Below are positions 27,200 through 36,459 of a DNA stretch of 64,000 bases, piece after piece (position 1 is the stretch's first letter; each line of letters opens with the position of its first letter). This stretch comes from an uncultured Fidelibacterota bacterium (GTDB lineage Bacteria > Fidelibacterota > Marinisomatia > Marinisomatales > UBA1611). The position numbers and the translations under genes are program-made. The stretch covers positions 34,174 to 98,173 of the forward strand of contig CAJWLO010000002.1 of NCBI GenBank assembly GCA_913043235.1, written 5' to 3'. The notes beneath the pieces are model-generated. The model ran no database searches. It had not been told where the DNA came from and saw only the letters and a program-made list of their open reading frames with translations.

Positions 27200-27846
27200 A
27201 CCTGAAACTCAAGGAAAAATATTTCATAGATATCCACAAAGGTATGACGGGAATTTTTATCATACTTTTGATGCAGACATACGGCACTTGGGAGAATGCC
27301 ACATCCTGGACCTACTTGGCCCTCCATGGGTCCTATGGTATCCTTTGGGTATTGAAAAGCTTCATTTTCCCCGATAAAACCTGGGAACGACAGACCAAAG
27401 TATGGTATGGGCTTTATATGTGGTTTGGGCTTACCTTGTACTGGGCCTCGGCCTGGATCATCAATTCCGGCTTTTTTAATGGAAATATGCCAGTTGCGGC
27501 TCCGTCATGGCTTATGGGTCTATGTATTGCCATGTTTAGTTTTGGTGTTTTTTTCCATTTTTCTGCCGACATGTACAAGCACACCCTACTGGAAATAAAA
27601 CCGGGAGAACTCATATCCGGTGGTATCATGTCCAGATGCCGGAATATCAATTATTTCGGGGAACTGCTCATTTACCTTTCCTTTGCACTTCTGACCCTAC
27701 ACTGGCTTCCTCTGGTTTTTCTTGCTATGATGATGATAATTGTCTGGTTCCCTAATATGTTCCGCAAGGATAAGTCCCTTTCTCGTTATCCTGGTTTTTC
27801 TGAATACCAGAGAAACAGCAGTCTTTTTATTCCTTATCTTTATTGA
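27196..27846 (+). CDS. DUF1295/steroid-reductase-like membrane protein
   Basis: A 216-residue protein with five or six transmembrane helices. The C-terminal part RNINYFGELLIYLSF followed by WFPNMFRKDKSLSRYPGFSEYQRNS has the Arg-x-x-Asn-Tyr-x-Gly-Glu and Tyr-x-x-Tyr signature shared by DUF1295, isoprenylcysteine methyltransferases and 5-alpha-reductases, which bind AdoMet or NADPH at that site. It may modify a lipid or isoprenoid; which chemistry is not clear. Coupled to the preceding DUF4177-like gene by an ATGA overlap. Confidence 0.75.
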   Translation: MNLKLKEKYFIDIHKGMTGIFIILLMQTYGTWENATSWTYLALHGSYGILWVLKSFIFPDKTWERQTKVWYGLYMWFGLTLYWASAWIINSGFFNGNMPVAAPSWLMGLCIAMFSFGVFFHFSADMYKHTLLEIKPGELISGGIMSRCRNINYFGELLIYLSFALLTLHWLPLVFLAMMMIIVWFPNMFRKDKSLSRYPGFSEYQRNSSLFIPYLY

Positions 27847-28012
27847 AAAATTGTAAAAAGCATTATTTTAGAAGAATTCGTCTGATCTGTGTTTTCTAGG
27901 GATAAAAATGGAATTAAGAACCTGTTGAGCTAGGTGAAAATTAAGCCCAGGTCAACCGGGGTTTGTTGTTTGTGTGGGCGATAGTAGATTTGATTGGGCC
28001 AAGGAGATTGCT

Positions 28013-31000
28013 ATGAAAGATCTTAAAATTATAATAATCAGTTCATTTTTTATTATCGCGATTGCTTTTCCTCAATGGTCTACAGACCCTGCATCCCCGC
28101 AATCGCTGGGCAGCGGTATTCAGGCTCAGTTAGCACCCACTCCCGATGGAGGGTGCTATGTAGCCTGGTTGGGAGATGGCAATAATTATACAATCTATCT
28201 TCAGCGCCTGAATTCTGTTGGTGAACCCCAATGGAGTGATGGTGGAATTATTGTAAGTAATAATGTAAATGCATCCTGGATTGCTGTATATCACTTGAAT
28301 CTTGCTGTAGATAGCGAGGGCAATGCGATTATCACAACAGTTGATCAGAGGTCAGGTGGTGATTGGGAGGTGTATGCCTATAAAATCGCTCCTAATAGCT
28401 CCATGTTATGGGGTGATGATGGATTGGCACTTACCGCTAATAGTGTGAGCAACATGTCACCCCGGTTGGCGGTACTGCCAGACAATAGCGTGGTAGTTAC
28501 CTGGATGCATGATAATAATACTGTTCTTTTTCAACGCATTTCATCTTCAGGTTTACTACTTTGGGGCACGGGAATCCTAATTGAAGATAATGATGCCACT
28601 TTACTCTCGCCCCAGCCGGACGTCACCGTGGGAGACGACGTATTAATCCAATGGATCCGACAATCAGGACCTTTCTGGGCTGCTAATAGCGAGTTGTATC
28701 TGCAGAAATACGATCTGGATGGCAATCCTATTTGGAATAATCCCATCGTGGCTACTGGGCCAGTAGTATTTCCTATGGGTAACTGGTTGCAGCAGTCAAT
28801 TGCGGATGCCGAGAGTGGCAGTTTCTCAGCGTGGACGGAAATGTCCGGCAGTGTACAGAATGCTAAGGTACAGCATATTAATGGAGACGGTATGCTATCA
28901 TGGACGGGTGGAGTTGATCTATCAACCAATTCCAGCAACTTCCATATTTCACCACGGCTTACTATTGCTGGTGAAACACAGGAAATTATGGCGATCTGGA
29001 AAGAAAAAAACGAAAGCCAATCTCAGATTGGTATTTATGCCCAGCGGCTAGATAGTGGAGGGAATCGGATCTGGAGTGCCACTGGCATTCCTGTGGTAGG
29101 ACTAAATAGTAGTTATGACTATCTTGATCTATCTATTGCAGGATTTGAAAATGATATGATCGCAGTTTACATTCAACAAAGCGTAAATCTAAACAGCGAT
29201 ATCTATGCTGCCCGCCTAGATGCCAATGGAAATTCAGTCTGGATGGACGGAAGTTTGCCAGTAACCAATTCCAATAGTCCTAAATCAGATATGGTGGCTG
29301 CCAAGGGTCTTGGATGCCTTTTCATTGCTTGGACTGAGAATGGTTCTGTCTACGCTCACTGTTTGCTTGGAGATGGAACATTTGGTCCTCCAGGAAATAC
29401 CCTATTAGTCCCTTCAGAATATCAAACCATCCAGGATGCTATTGATTCTGCGAGTGATGGTGATATGGTCTTGGTTGCATCTGGTACTTATGATGAGTAT
29501 ATCAATTATAACGGAAAGAAAATTTCTATTATTGGCGAAAGTAGGGGAACGACTATAATCGATGCTAATGGAGCACGATATGGAGTAGTTATTGATTCTA
29601 GTGCTCTCCTAAAAAGTTTTACAATACAAAATGCTTCGGGTGGAAATAATTTTGATGGTGGTGGAATTAAGATGTTAGGAAATGCAACCCTAGATGATTT
29701 AATTGTTCAAAACAATCAAGCCAGTGGAGATGGTTTTGGTTCAGGTTTCGGAGGTGGCGTAATTGCTAGCGGCTCTGGAATATTAAAAAATTCAATTCTT
29801 AGAAATAATTCTGGGCCTGATGATTATGGAGAACTTTGTGTGGATAATGGCACAACTGATTTTTACGATGATACTTTAACAGTTGAGAACTGTTTAATTA
29901 ATTCTTCATTTAATTCTATTTTATTTAAGTATGGCACACCAAGAATGATCATGAAAAATTGTACTGCAACTGGATCTGCAAAAATATTAAGTGGTTATGC
30001 TTCTATAAATAACTCTATTATTTTCAGCAACAATAATGATCCCATAAATCAAGAGTATGAAAACCTAATTATAACATATTCGAATATAACAAATGGCTAT
30101 GAAGGCGAAGGGAACATCAATGTTGACCCTCTTTTTTGCAATTTCCTAAATGGGGATTATACTTTAGCACAAAACTCACCCTGTATTGGAACTGGCGAGA
30201 ATGGTGCTAATATGGGTGCGTTTGGAATTGGTTGTGCTCCTTTTAATTTGAAATTATATGTTGCTACTATAGGTTCAGATTCAACAGGGTCTGGCACAGA
30301 AACCAACCCATTTGCTTCCATTCAATTTGGGTTGAATACTGCTAATGAAGGTGACACAGTTTTAGTTGCATCGGGGACGTATGTTGAGAATATCACCTGG
30401 CCTGAAACAAATGGTATAAAACTTGTTGGAAGTGATGCTGCTGACTGCATTATAGATGGGGATTCTTCTGGGATAGTAATCGCTTTCTCGGATAGCTTGG
30501 GTGGTATTATTGACTCAACGACTCTGATTACTGGGTTTACTATCCAACATGGTAGTGCCGATGATTATGATCAAGCTGGTGGCCTACTATGTAGAAATGC
30601 CAGTCCTAAGTTTACAAACAGTATTGTCAAAGATAATTTTAATGGAGCCGGTCGTGGTAATGGTGGTGGTATTGCTATATTGGATAGTTCTAGTATGATC
30701 ATTGAAAATGTAACTATTATTGGGAATATAGCTAAAAGTCAATATTTTGTGCCGGGACCGGGTGGACCTCGCTATCGAGGAAAGGGAGGAGGTGTATATA
30801 TTTCCGGTTCTGATCCTACATTAATTAATGTTCTAATAACCAATAACTTTGCAGATGAACTAGGAGGCGGTGTCTCCCTGAATTCTTCATCACCTTCATT
30901 TATAAATTGTACAATCTCGGATAATATAAGCTTAAATAGTGGTGGAGGTATTTCTTGCGCAGGAAGATTGGATGGTCAGTTTATTGGAGGGGAAATTTCC

Positions 31001-32809
31001 AATAATTCTGCTGATTATGATGGTGGCGGAATCCATATAGGTACACCTGGACCTGTAGATTCTTCTCAGCTATATTTTACGAATGTTGATATCTTTAATA
31101 ATCTTGCTTGGGCAGGTGGCGGAATATCAATATGGGATCCCATAATCATTACGATGGCTGGTTGTACAATAAAAGAAAACACAGCTATAAGAGAAGCTGG
31201 AGGCATAGCCATATCTAATATTGGTGGAATACATGGAGAAATTATCTTCTCTTCAACTAATAGATGTAATATCTATTCTAATACGATTCAATATGAAGAG
31301 CATGGAAGCAGGGGACTTGGTTTAGATATCCATCTAGATGAAGATGTAATGTTTAATGTAATCGTAGATACATTTTCGGTGTTAACGCCTACTGATTACT
31401 ATACTTCTCCGATAGAAAATTTCACTTTCGATATAATAAATGCTATCCATGGCAATCTAATTAACTCAGATATTTATGTCTCAAATAATGGTGATAATAC
31501 CAATGTTGGTACATCGCCAGGGTCTGCGTTTAAAACGATTGAGCATGCTCTATCAAGAATATACGTTGACAGTCTTAATATTAATACCATACACCTTGCA
31601 CCCGGTATATATAGCCCTGATACAAATGGAGAAGACTATCCTTTGGTTTGGGCAAGATTTGTTAATCTATCAGGAAGCGGTGAGGAAGAAACAGTTTTGA
31701 GAGCAGATAACTTGTTTGAAAGAATAATGATCTTTCATGACGTGTCTAATATTATTGTTGACAGTCTAACAATACAATATGGGGCTGGAGTACGTTTTAG
31801 TAATTCTAGTCCTATCATTAATAATGTTACCTTTGCAAATAATTTTTCTGACAATGGTGGGGCTGTTTATTGTAATGATAATGCTTCACCTGTATTTAAT
31901 AATGTTACATTTAAAAATAATTTTGCAGAATTTGATGAGGATAGTTCCCATCTTGGGTTATCTGGAGTGGGTGGCGCAGTATATATTGGAGATGATTCAA
32001 ATCCAAGTCCAAGTTTTAATTATTGTTCATTCTTAAATAACCATTCTAGCGGAAGTGGCGGTGCGGTTTACGTTCATTATGGAACACCCGATTTTAATTA
32101 TTGTTTATTTGCAAATAATAAATCTGAATCGGATGGTGCATCAATTTTTATTGGAAACAGTCCAGAAGATACTATAATTATTAATAATTCCACCTTTTAT
32201 GATAATCAATCTTTTGACTCTGTTGGTGTAAATATTTTCACAAATTCTATATATGATATAGTTATTATTAATAGCAGTATTATGTGGAATAATTTACCAG
32301 ATGAATTCTCCCATAATGATTCTCTCAATATCATATTTTCAAATATAGAAGGTGGTTTTGAAGGTGAGGGAAACATTAATATAGATCCACTGTTTTGTAA
32401 CCCGGATAGTATAGACTTTAATCTAACAGAAGAATCTCCATGTATAGGTACTGGCCAATATGGCGTTAATATGGGCGCATTTGGAGTTGGCTGTAACGAA
32501 ACACTATCTTCTAGTAGTAATCTAATTCCTTCAAAGTTTGTTCTCTACCAGAATTACCCTAACCCATTTAATCCGAACACAAATATACGTTATGATTTAC
32601 CTAATAATGACTTGGTAATTTTTACCATCTACGATTTAATGGGTCGTGTTGTTAAAACGATGCAAAACAGCCAGAAGAAAGCCGGATATAAAACTATAAA
32701 ATGGAATGCAACAAATGATGCTGGAACTCCAGTTAGTGCAGGTATCTATCTATATATGATACAGGCTGGAGAGTTAAGGCAGACCAAGAAGATGATCCTG
32801 ATAAAATAG
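28013..32809 (+). CDS. Very large secreted beta-helix protein with C-terminal sorting domain
   Basis: The 1598-residue protein starts at ATG 28013 (AAGGAG at 28001-28006) with a signal peptide. Residues about 25-460 are repeats of the type DGGCYVAWLGDGN / GLLLWGTGI, likely a beta-propeller. After that come three pectin-lyase-like beta-helix blocks, each opening with a DUF1565-like sentence: near 465 (YQTIQDAIDSASDGDMVLVASGTY), 747 (TNPFASIQFGLNTANEGDTV) and 1153 (GSAFKTIEHAL). The phrase GEGNIN-DPLFCN occurs near 699 and 1450, closing two of the blocks. The last 75 residues, beginning QNYPNPFNPNT, are the sorting domain. It is probably a surface adhesin or polysaccharide-binding protein; no catalytic residues are evident. 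Confidence 0.85.
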   Translation: MKDLKIIIISSFFIIAIAFPQWSTDPASPQSLGSGIQAQLAPTPDGGCYVAWLGDGNNYTIYLQRLNSVGEPQWSDGGIIVSNNVNASWIAVYHLNLAVDSEGNAIITTVDQRSGGDWEVYAYKIAPNSSMLWGDDGLALTANSVSNMSPRLAVLPDNSVVVTWMHDNNTVLFQRISSSGLLLWGTGILIEDNDATLLSPQPDVTVGDDVLIQWIRQSGPFWAANSELYLQKYDLDGNPIWNNPIVATGPVVFPMGNWLQQSIADAESGSFSAWTEMSGSVQNAKVQHINGDGMLSWTGGVDLSTNSSNFHISPRLTIAGETQEIMAIWKEKNESQSQIGIYAQRLDSGGNRIWSATGIPVVGLNSSYDYLDLSIAGFENDMIAVYIQQSVNLNSDIYAARLDANGNSVWMDGSLPVTNSNSPKSDMVAAKGLGCLFIAWTENGSVYAHCLLGDGTFGPPGNTLLVPSEYQTIQDAIDSASDGDMVLVASGTYDEYINYNGKKISIIGESRGTTIIDANGARYGVVIDSSALLKSFTIQNASGGNNFDGGGIKMLGNATLDDLIVQNNQASGDGFGSGFGGGVIASGSGILKNSILRNNSGPDDYGELCVDNGTTDFYDDTLTVENCLINSSFNSILFKYGTPRMIMKNCTATGSAKILSGYASINNSIIFSNNNDPINQEYENLIITYSNITNGYEGEGNINVDPLFCNFLNGDYTLAQNSPCIGTGENGANMGAFGIGCAPFNLKLYVATIGSDSTGSGTETNPFASIQFGLNTANEGDTVLVASGTYVENITWPETNGIKLVGSDAADCIIDGDSSGIVIAFSDSLGGIIDSTTLITGFTIQHGSADDYDQAGGLLCRNASPKFTNSIVKDNFNGAGRGNGGGIAILDSSSMIIENVTIIGNIAKSQYFVPGPGGPRYRGKGGGVYISGSDPTLINVLITNNFADELGGGVSLNSSSPSFINCTISDNISLNSGGGISCAGRLDGQFIGGEISNNSADYDGGGIHIGTPGPVDSSQLYFTNVDIFNNLAWAGGGISIWDPIIITMAGCTIKENTAIREAGGIAISNIGGIHGEIIFSSTNRCNIYSNTIQYEEHGSRGLGLDIHLDEDVMFNVIVDTFSVLTPTDYYTSPIENFTFDIINAIHGNLINSDIYVSNNGDNTNVGTSPGSAFKTIEHALSRIYVDSLNINTIHLAPGIYSPDTNGEDYPLVWARFVNLSGSGEEETVLRADNLFERIMIFHDVSNIIVDSLTIQYGAGVRFSNSSPIINNVTFANNFSDNGGAVYCNDNASPVFNNVTFKNNFAEFDEDSSHLGLSGVGGAVYIGDDSNPSPSFNYCSFLNNHSSGSGGAVYVHYGTPDFNYCLFANNKSESDGASIFIGNSPEDTIIINNSTFYDNQSFDSVGVNIFTNSIYDIVIINSSIMWNNLPDEFSHNDSLNIIFSNIEGGFEGEGNINIDPLFCNPDSIDFNLTEESPCIGTGQYGVNMGAFGVGCNETLSSSSNLIPSKFVLYQNYPNPFNPNTNIRYDLPNNDLVIFTIYDLMGRVVKTMQNSQKKAGYKTIKWNATNDAGTPVSAGIYLYMIQAGELRQTKKMILIK

Positions 32810-32904
32810 ATTTTTTCTAAATAAGAATTCTCACTTTAGCGGGGTTTTTGTTTGTCTATTATGGCAGTAGATTCATTGAAGTAATCCATACGATAATAAA
32901 AAAT

Positions 32905-33252
32905 ATGTCTGATAACAAAACAACCATACAGGGATTGAAATTGCTGGTCCAGGCTTTTGTTGATGCCCGCGATTGGCAGCAATTCCATAGTCCCAAGAAT
33001 TTGTCTATGTCCTTGTCTATTGAGGCGGCGGAACTGATGGAGTTATTTCAATGGCTGGATCTGGACGAGGCCAGAGATGCTATGAAAACCGGTGGGGACA
33101 GGGAAAACGCTATAGATGAGATTGCTGATGTACTGATTTATGCCCTTGCATTCTGTAACAGCAATGATATTGATATTACTGAGGCAGTAACCCGGAAAAT
33201 GGAAAAAAATAACCGAAAATACCCTGCTGAAAAATTCAAAGGCCATTTTTAA
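32905..33252 (+). CDS. MazG-like nucleotide pyrophosphohydrolase
   Basis: A 115-residue all-alpha NTP pyrophosphatase (iMazG/dCTPase type). The Mg-binding motifs are IEAAELMELFQW (EAAELME, Glu-x-x-Glu) and ENAIDEIADVLIYAL (DEIADV, Glu-x-x-Asp). It hydrolyses (d)NTPs to monophosphates and keeps unusual nucleotides out of DNA. The frame is open upstream to 32848; ATG 32905 gives the usual length of this family. Confidence 0.88.
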   Translation: MSDNKTTIQGLKLLVQAFVDARDWQQFHSPKNLSMSLSIEAAELMELFQWLDLDEARDAMKTGGDRENAIDEIADVLIYALAFCNSNDIDITEAVTRKMEKNNRKYPAEKFKGHF

Positions 33253-33431
33253 CTGAAGAATAAAACCAAAGCCTGTTTATATTATATTATTTCGTTGGAA
33301 CCCGATCATAGATTAAGGGGATCTATATTAAAAATGATATGCTAATTGGATGAAATACAGTTATGTTTCTGTCGAAAATATTAAATAGAGATGGAGTCTT
33401 ACATGCATTTTCAATCCGCAAATTCACCTAG

Positions 33432-34037
33432 ATGCCCTATATTATGAATATCGTTATTTGGTTTATTATCATCCTGGGTATCATAGCCCTAGTATCCTGG
33501 TTTTTTATAGTCTATAATGGCTTGGTGCAGGTACGGGAAAATATTAAAAAATCTTGGGCCAATATTGATGTACTTCTCATGCAGCGCTCCGATGAGATCC
33601 CCAAATTAATCAAAACGGTAAAAGCATTTGCCACACATGAGAAGAAGATGTTTGATTCTGTTATGGATGCCCGGGAGAAATACCTTGGTGCCAACAGTGT
33701 TGGTGAAAAGGCGGATGCGGACAATATGGTCAGTGGTGCGTTAAAATCCATTTTTGGATTGTCTGAGTCCTACCCGGAACTACGCTCTAATGAAAATTTT
33801 ATTCAGTTCCAGAACCGAATCAGCGGCCTGGAAAATGAGATCGCAGATCGCAGGGAATTTTATAATGAAAGTGTGAATAACTATAATATCCGCATCCAAT
33901 CCCTACCGGATGTATGGATCGCTGGCTCCATGGGCCTTCAGCAAGAAGAAATGTTCGAAGTCCCCATAGAAAAAAAAGAGGACGTGGAGATTGATCTGGA
34001 TAATTTGTACAGTAATAAGGAATCGGACCAGCAGTAG
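33432..34037 (+). CDS. lemA: LemA-family membrane-anchored protein
   Basis: A 201-residue LemA protein: one N-terminal helix (IVIWFIIILGIIALVSWFFIVYNGLV), then the VRENIKKSWANIDVLLMQRSDEIPKLI helix typical of LemA and a long coiled region ending with an acidic tail. Family proteins sit in the inner membrane with an outward or periplasmic helical domain; function is unknown. ATG 33432 or a second ATG at 33444 would work. Here it starts a compact gene set with a GIDE-like gene 20 bases downstream, a common pairing. Confidence 0.85.
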   Translation: MPYIMNIVIWFIIILGIIALVSWFFIVYNGLVQVRENIKKSWANIDVLLMQRSDEIPKLIKTVKAFATHEKKMFDSVMDAREKYLGANSVGEKADADNMVSGALKSIFGLSESYPELRSNENFIQFQNRISGLENEIADRREFYNESVNNYNIRIQSLPDVWIAGSMGLQQEEMFEVPIEKKEDVEIDLDNLYSNKESDQQ

Positions 34038-34057
34038 CACCAGTTATTGAGTATACA

Positions 34058-34828
34058 GTGAAGGTACTCTTGGTCATCCAGAAAGCCGGTTCGGGGGATG
34101 GAATCGGTTTTGCACTTATCCTTATTTTTGGTGGACTGCTGCTGTTTTATAGCGGTTTAAAAAAAATGCAGCGGGATCGCCTGATCGCCAATATTCCTAC
34201 TTCCAAGATTCGATCCATGGCAATGGGTATTGTGGAACTCTATGGTAAGATCCGAACATATGAAGAAACATTAACAGCCCCACTTAGCGGCAAGGAGTGT
34301 GTGTATTGCCGTGTATCAGTTTCTGAATGGCGCCGCAGGGGTAAACGAACCCACCTGGTAGAGCACCGAGCCCGGGAAAAAGGTGTCCTTTTTTATGTGG
34401 AAGATGATACGGGAAAGGTTTTGGTTGACGCCAGGGGTGCAGACCTAACCAGCCTAACCCGAGATGTATCTATTAAACTGGATCAGGGCCATGAAATGAC
34501 GGATCGGATCAAGCATTATTGTGATAAACACAATATCAATTGGCAGAATCGCAGAATGGAATTTGAAGAGACATTTATAGAACCAGGAGAAGAACTCTAT
34601 ATCATGGGTACAGCCCAACCCAATCCACACCAGGATTCGAATGAGCAGCCGGAAGGCCACAAAAATATAATGATTGGTTATGCCCAGGGCCAGCGTATGT
34701 ACTATATTTCAGACAAAAGTGAAAAGGAATTGCTCCATAATTCCGGCTCACGAACTCGATTTATGATATTAAGCGGAATATTTCTTGCTGGACTGGGTTT
34801 GTTTATGATTATAAGTCAGTTTAAATAA
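34058..34828 (+). CDS. GIDE-domain membrane protein (prokaryotic MUL1/GIDE-like, no RING)
   Basis: A 256-residue protein with a helix at each end and a central domain that matches the GIDE/BAM domain of the MUL1 ubiquitin ligase: LSGKECVYCRVSVSEWRRRG near residues 76-95, then GVLFYVEDDTGKVLVDARGADL and EETFIEPGEELYIMGTAQP. No RING zinc finger is present, so there is no ligase activity to expect; bacterial members flank LemA and are of unknown function. The start is GTG 34058. One base separates it from the next gene. Confidence 0.8.
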   Translation: MKVLLVIQKAGSGDGIGFALILIFGGLLLFYSGLKKMQRDRLIANIPTSKIRSMAMGIVELYGKIRTYEETLTAPLSGKECVYCRVSVSEWRRRGKRTHLVEHRAREKGVLFYVEDDTGKVLVDARGADLTSLTRDVSIKLDQGHEMTDRIKHYCDKHNINWQNRRMEFEETFIEPGEELYIMGTAQPNPHQDSNEQPEGHKNIMIGYAQGQRMYYISDKSEKELLHNSGSRTRFMILSGIFLAGLGLFMIISQFK

Positions 34829-34829
34829 T

Positions 34830-35450
34830 ATGGAAACCAATAAGAAATCCGGAAAGTTTTTTAGGTCTTTAAAAGGACAGGCCGTGATTTTTCTATTGGT
34901 ATGGTCATCATGTAATACTGTTTCTTATTTTTGGGCAACAGCAGATCACCGCAAGGCAGTAAGCATAGCAAAAGATTACACAGAATATGATGCATTGATC
35001 GAAGGGGTAGATAGTTACCGGTTCCAGTTTCCTAATGGAGAAAACATGCGTGTCAAATACGAGAAGGGTCGAAACACACAAAAAACAGTCTTTTTTTCGG
35101 TTGGGCCAAATATAAAAGGATACTTGAAGCGTAATGATCTTTCATTTAGGCCCGACAGTACACGTGTTGGTACCACCTTCCCTTTGGTGATATCCAACAA
35201 GGATCAGAACCTATTCATGGATGCTAAAAAGTTTGAAGACGGCATTGAAAATAAAGATATTGTCCGGCTAATGAAGATAAGTGGATTAGTCTGGGCGGGG
35301 ATCCTGGTTCTATTGTGGCTAATAGGCTGGATTCTTTACCGGGTGAATTCAGATGAGAGTATTCTAAATACACCGGAAAAAGATATACGTTCGCGGCAGG
35401 TGCTCCGGGCAAATGCTGAAGTGCCCGATGACTGGGATGAAGACCTGTGA
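34830..35450 (+). CDS. Hypothetical membrane protein of the LemA/GIDE operon
   Basis: A 206-residue protein with a hydrophobic helix near residues 17-33, a periplasmic-type beta region (about 40-145) and a second helix near 148-172, ending in a charged tail. I do not recognise the family; the layout resembles DUF3592-like proteins, two helices around a soluble domain. Its ATG follows the GIDE gene by one base and its TGA overlaps the next GTG. Confidence 0.65.
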   Translation: METNKKSGKFFRSLKGQAVIFLLVWSSCNTVSYFWATADHRKAVSIAKDYTEYDALIEGVDSYRFQFPNGENMRVKYEKGRNTQKTVFFSVGPNIKGYLKRNDLSFRPDSTRVGTTFPLVISNKDQNLFMDAKKFEDGIENKDIVRLMKISGLVWAGILVLLWLIGWILYRVNSDESILNTPEKDIRSRQVLRANAEVPDDWDEDL

Positions 35451-36400
35451 TATTAATAGACACTGAAAATAGATTTGATCAGAACCTGAAACAAGATATC
35501 TGGTATATAAATACAAAAAGATATCGAGATATTCGAAACCAATTAAAGCTTTATTTCTTGATTGTTCCTGCCCTGATATTTCTTAACTGTTCTGCAGATA
35601 AGGTTGTAATGGGAGAGGAGGTCGTGGCAGATTGTGTGCAAACGGAGCCGTCAGGGGAGGTGCCCCAGGATCTGTATCAAGCAGATTCGGTCCGCTCAAC
35701 AGATGAATTTCCTCCTTTTACAAAAAAACTCACCGTTTGTGGTATTACCCTCATTGCACGGGAGGATGTTGCAGACCTGTTTATGGAGAAGGTGGCCGCT
35801 ACCGTCAGCGCTATGTTTGTGGTTCATGACCATACCGATACATTGCTACAGCGTGAACTGCTTTCCAACCTGTACCGCTACAAGACAACGATCCCTCTCT
35901 TTTACGGTGAAGACTGGAGCATCTCGTCCTTGGAAGAGCAGGCCTGGGATCAAACATCCGATGCAAACAGTATCTGTGATATTATTATGGCCGGAGTTCC
36001 TGACCCGGTCATGGAAGTAGTGGAGCATATCCTGCACCATGTAACCGATGTGGGTCTCCATTATACCTTCCCCCAGGATTGGGGTCTATCCAATTCATCT
36101 CGGCTCTACACTGTGACCCAGGAAGCGATCGATCTGGATTATTACGCTATTGAACAATACAGCGATATTGGTGAACCGGGTATTCGTAACCGGGTGATTC
36201 TGCAGGAATACGCCTATTGGATCATTTACACGGCCTGGGATCTTCGTGAGGCCTATGGACCGCAGGAAAGTGAATGGGTCATCATGAACAGCAATCAATT
36301 GCAGGATAAACTGCCGGGATCCTACGGCCTTTTCGAAGAAACAATTCCACAGGTGTTAACTTGTCCCGGACCGGAGATACTGAATATATTTTTAGACTGA
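35447..36400 (+). CDS. Putative lipoprotein of unknown function
   Basis: The frame gives 317 residues. A hydrophobic stretch near residues 33-47 ends in LIFLNCSAD, a good lipobox, so the mature protein would be anchored by that cysteine (about residue 48). Later it has HDHTD near 125 and HILHHVTDVGLHY near 203, a histidine-rich pattern that could bind metal, but I do not recognise an enzyme family. The GTG at 35447 overlaps the previous stop (GTGA), yet leaves about 30 polar residues before the signal peptide, and no ATG lies between; TTG inside the hydrophobic stretch is too late. The start is therefore uncertain. Confidence 0.6.
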   Translation: MILIDTENRFDQNLKQDIWYINTKRYRDIRNQLKLYFLIVPALIFLNCSADKVVMGEEVVADCVQTEPSGEVPQDLYQADSVRSTDEFPPFTKKLTVCGITLIAREDVADLFMEKVAATVSAMFVVHDHTDTLLQRELLSNLYRYKTTIPLFYGEDWSISSLEEQAWDQTSDANSICDIIMAGVPDPVMEVVEHILHHVTDVGLHYTFPQDWGLSNSSRLYTVTQEAIDLDYYAIEQYSDIGEPGIRNRVILQEYAYWIIYTAWDLREAYGPQESEWVIMNSNQLQDKLPGSYGLFEETIPQVLTCPGPEILNIFLD

Positions 36401-36459
36401 TCCATCAAAGAATCCCTAGCTAAAAAACAAATGGACAAGATGATTATGTATTTATTGTT

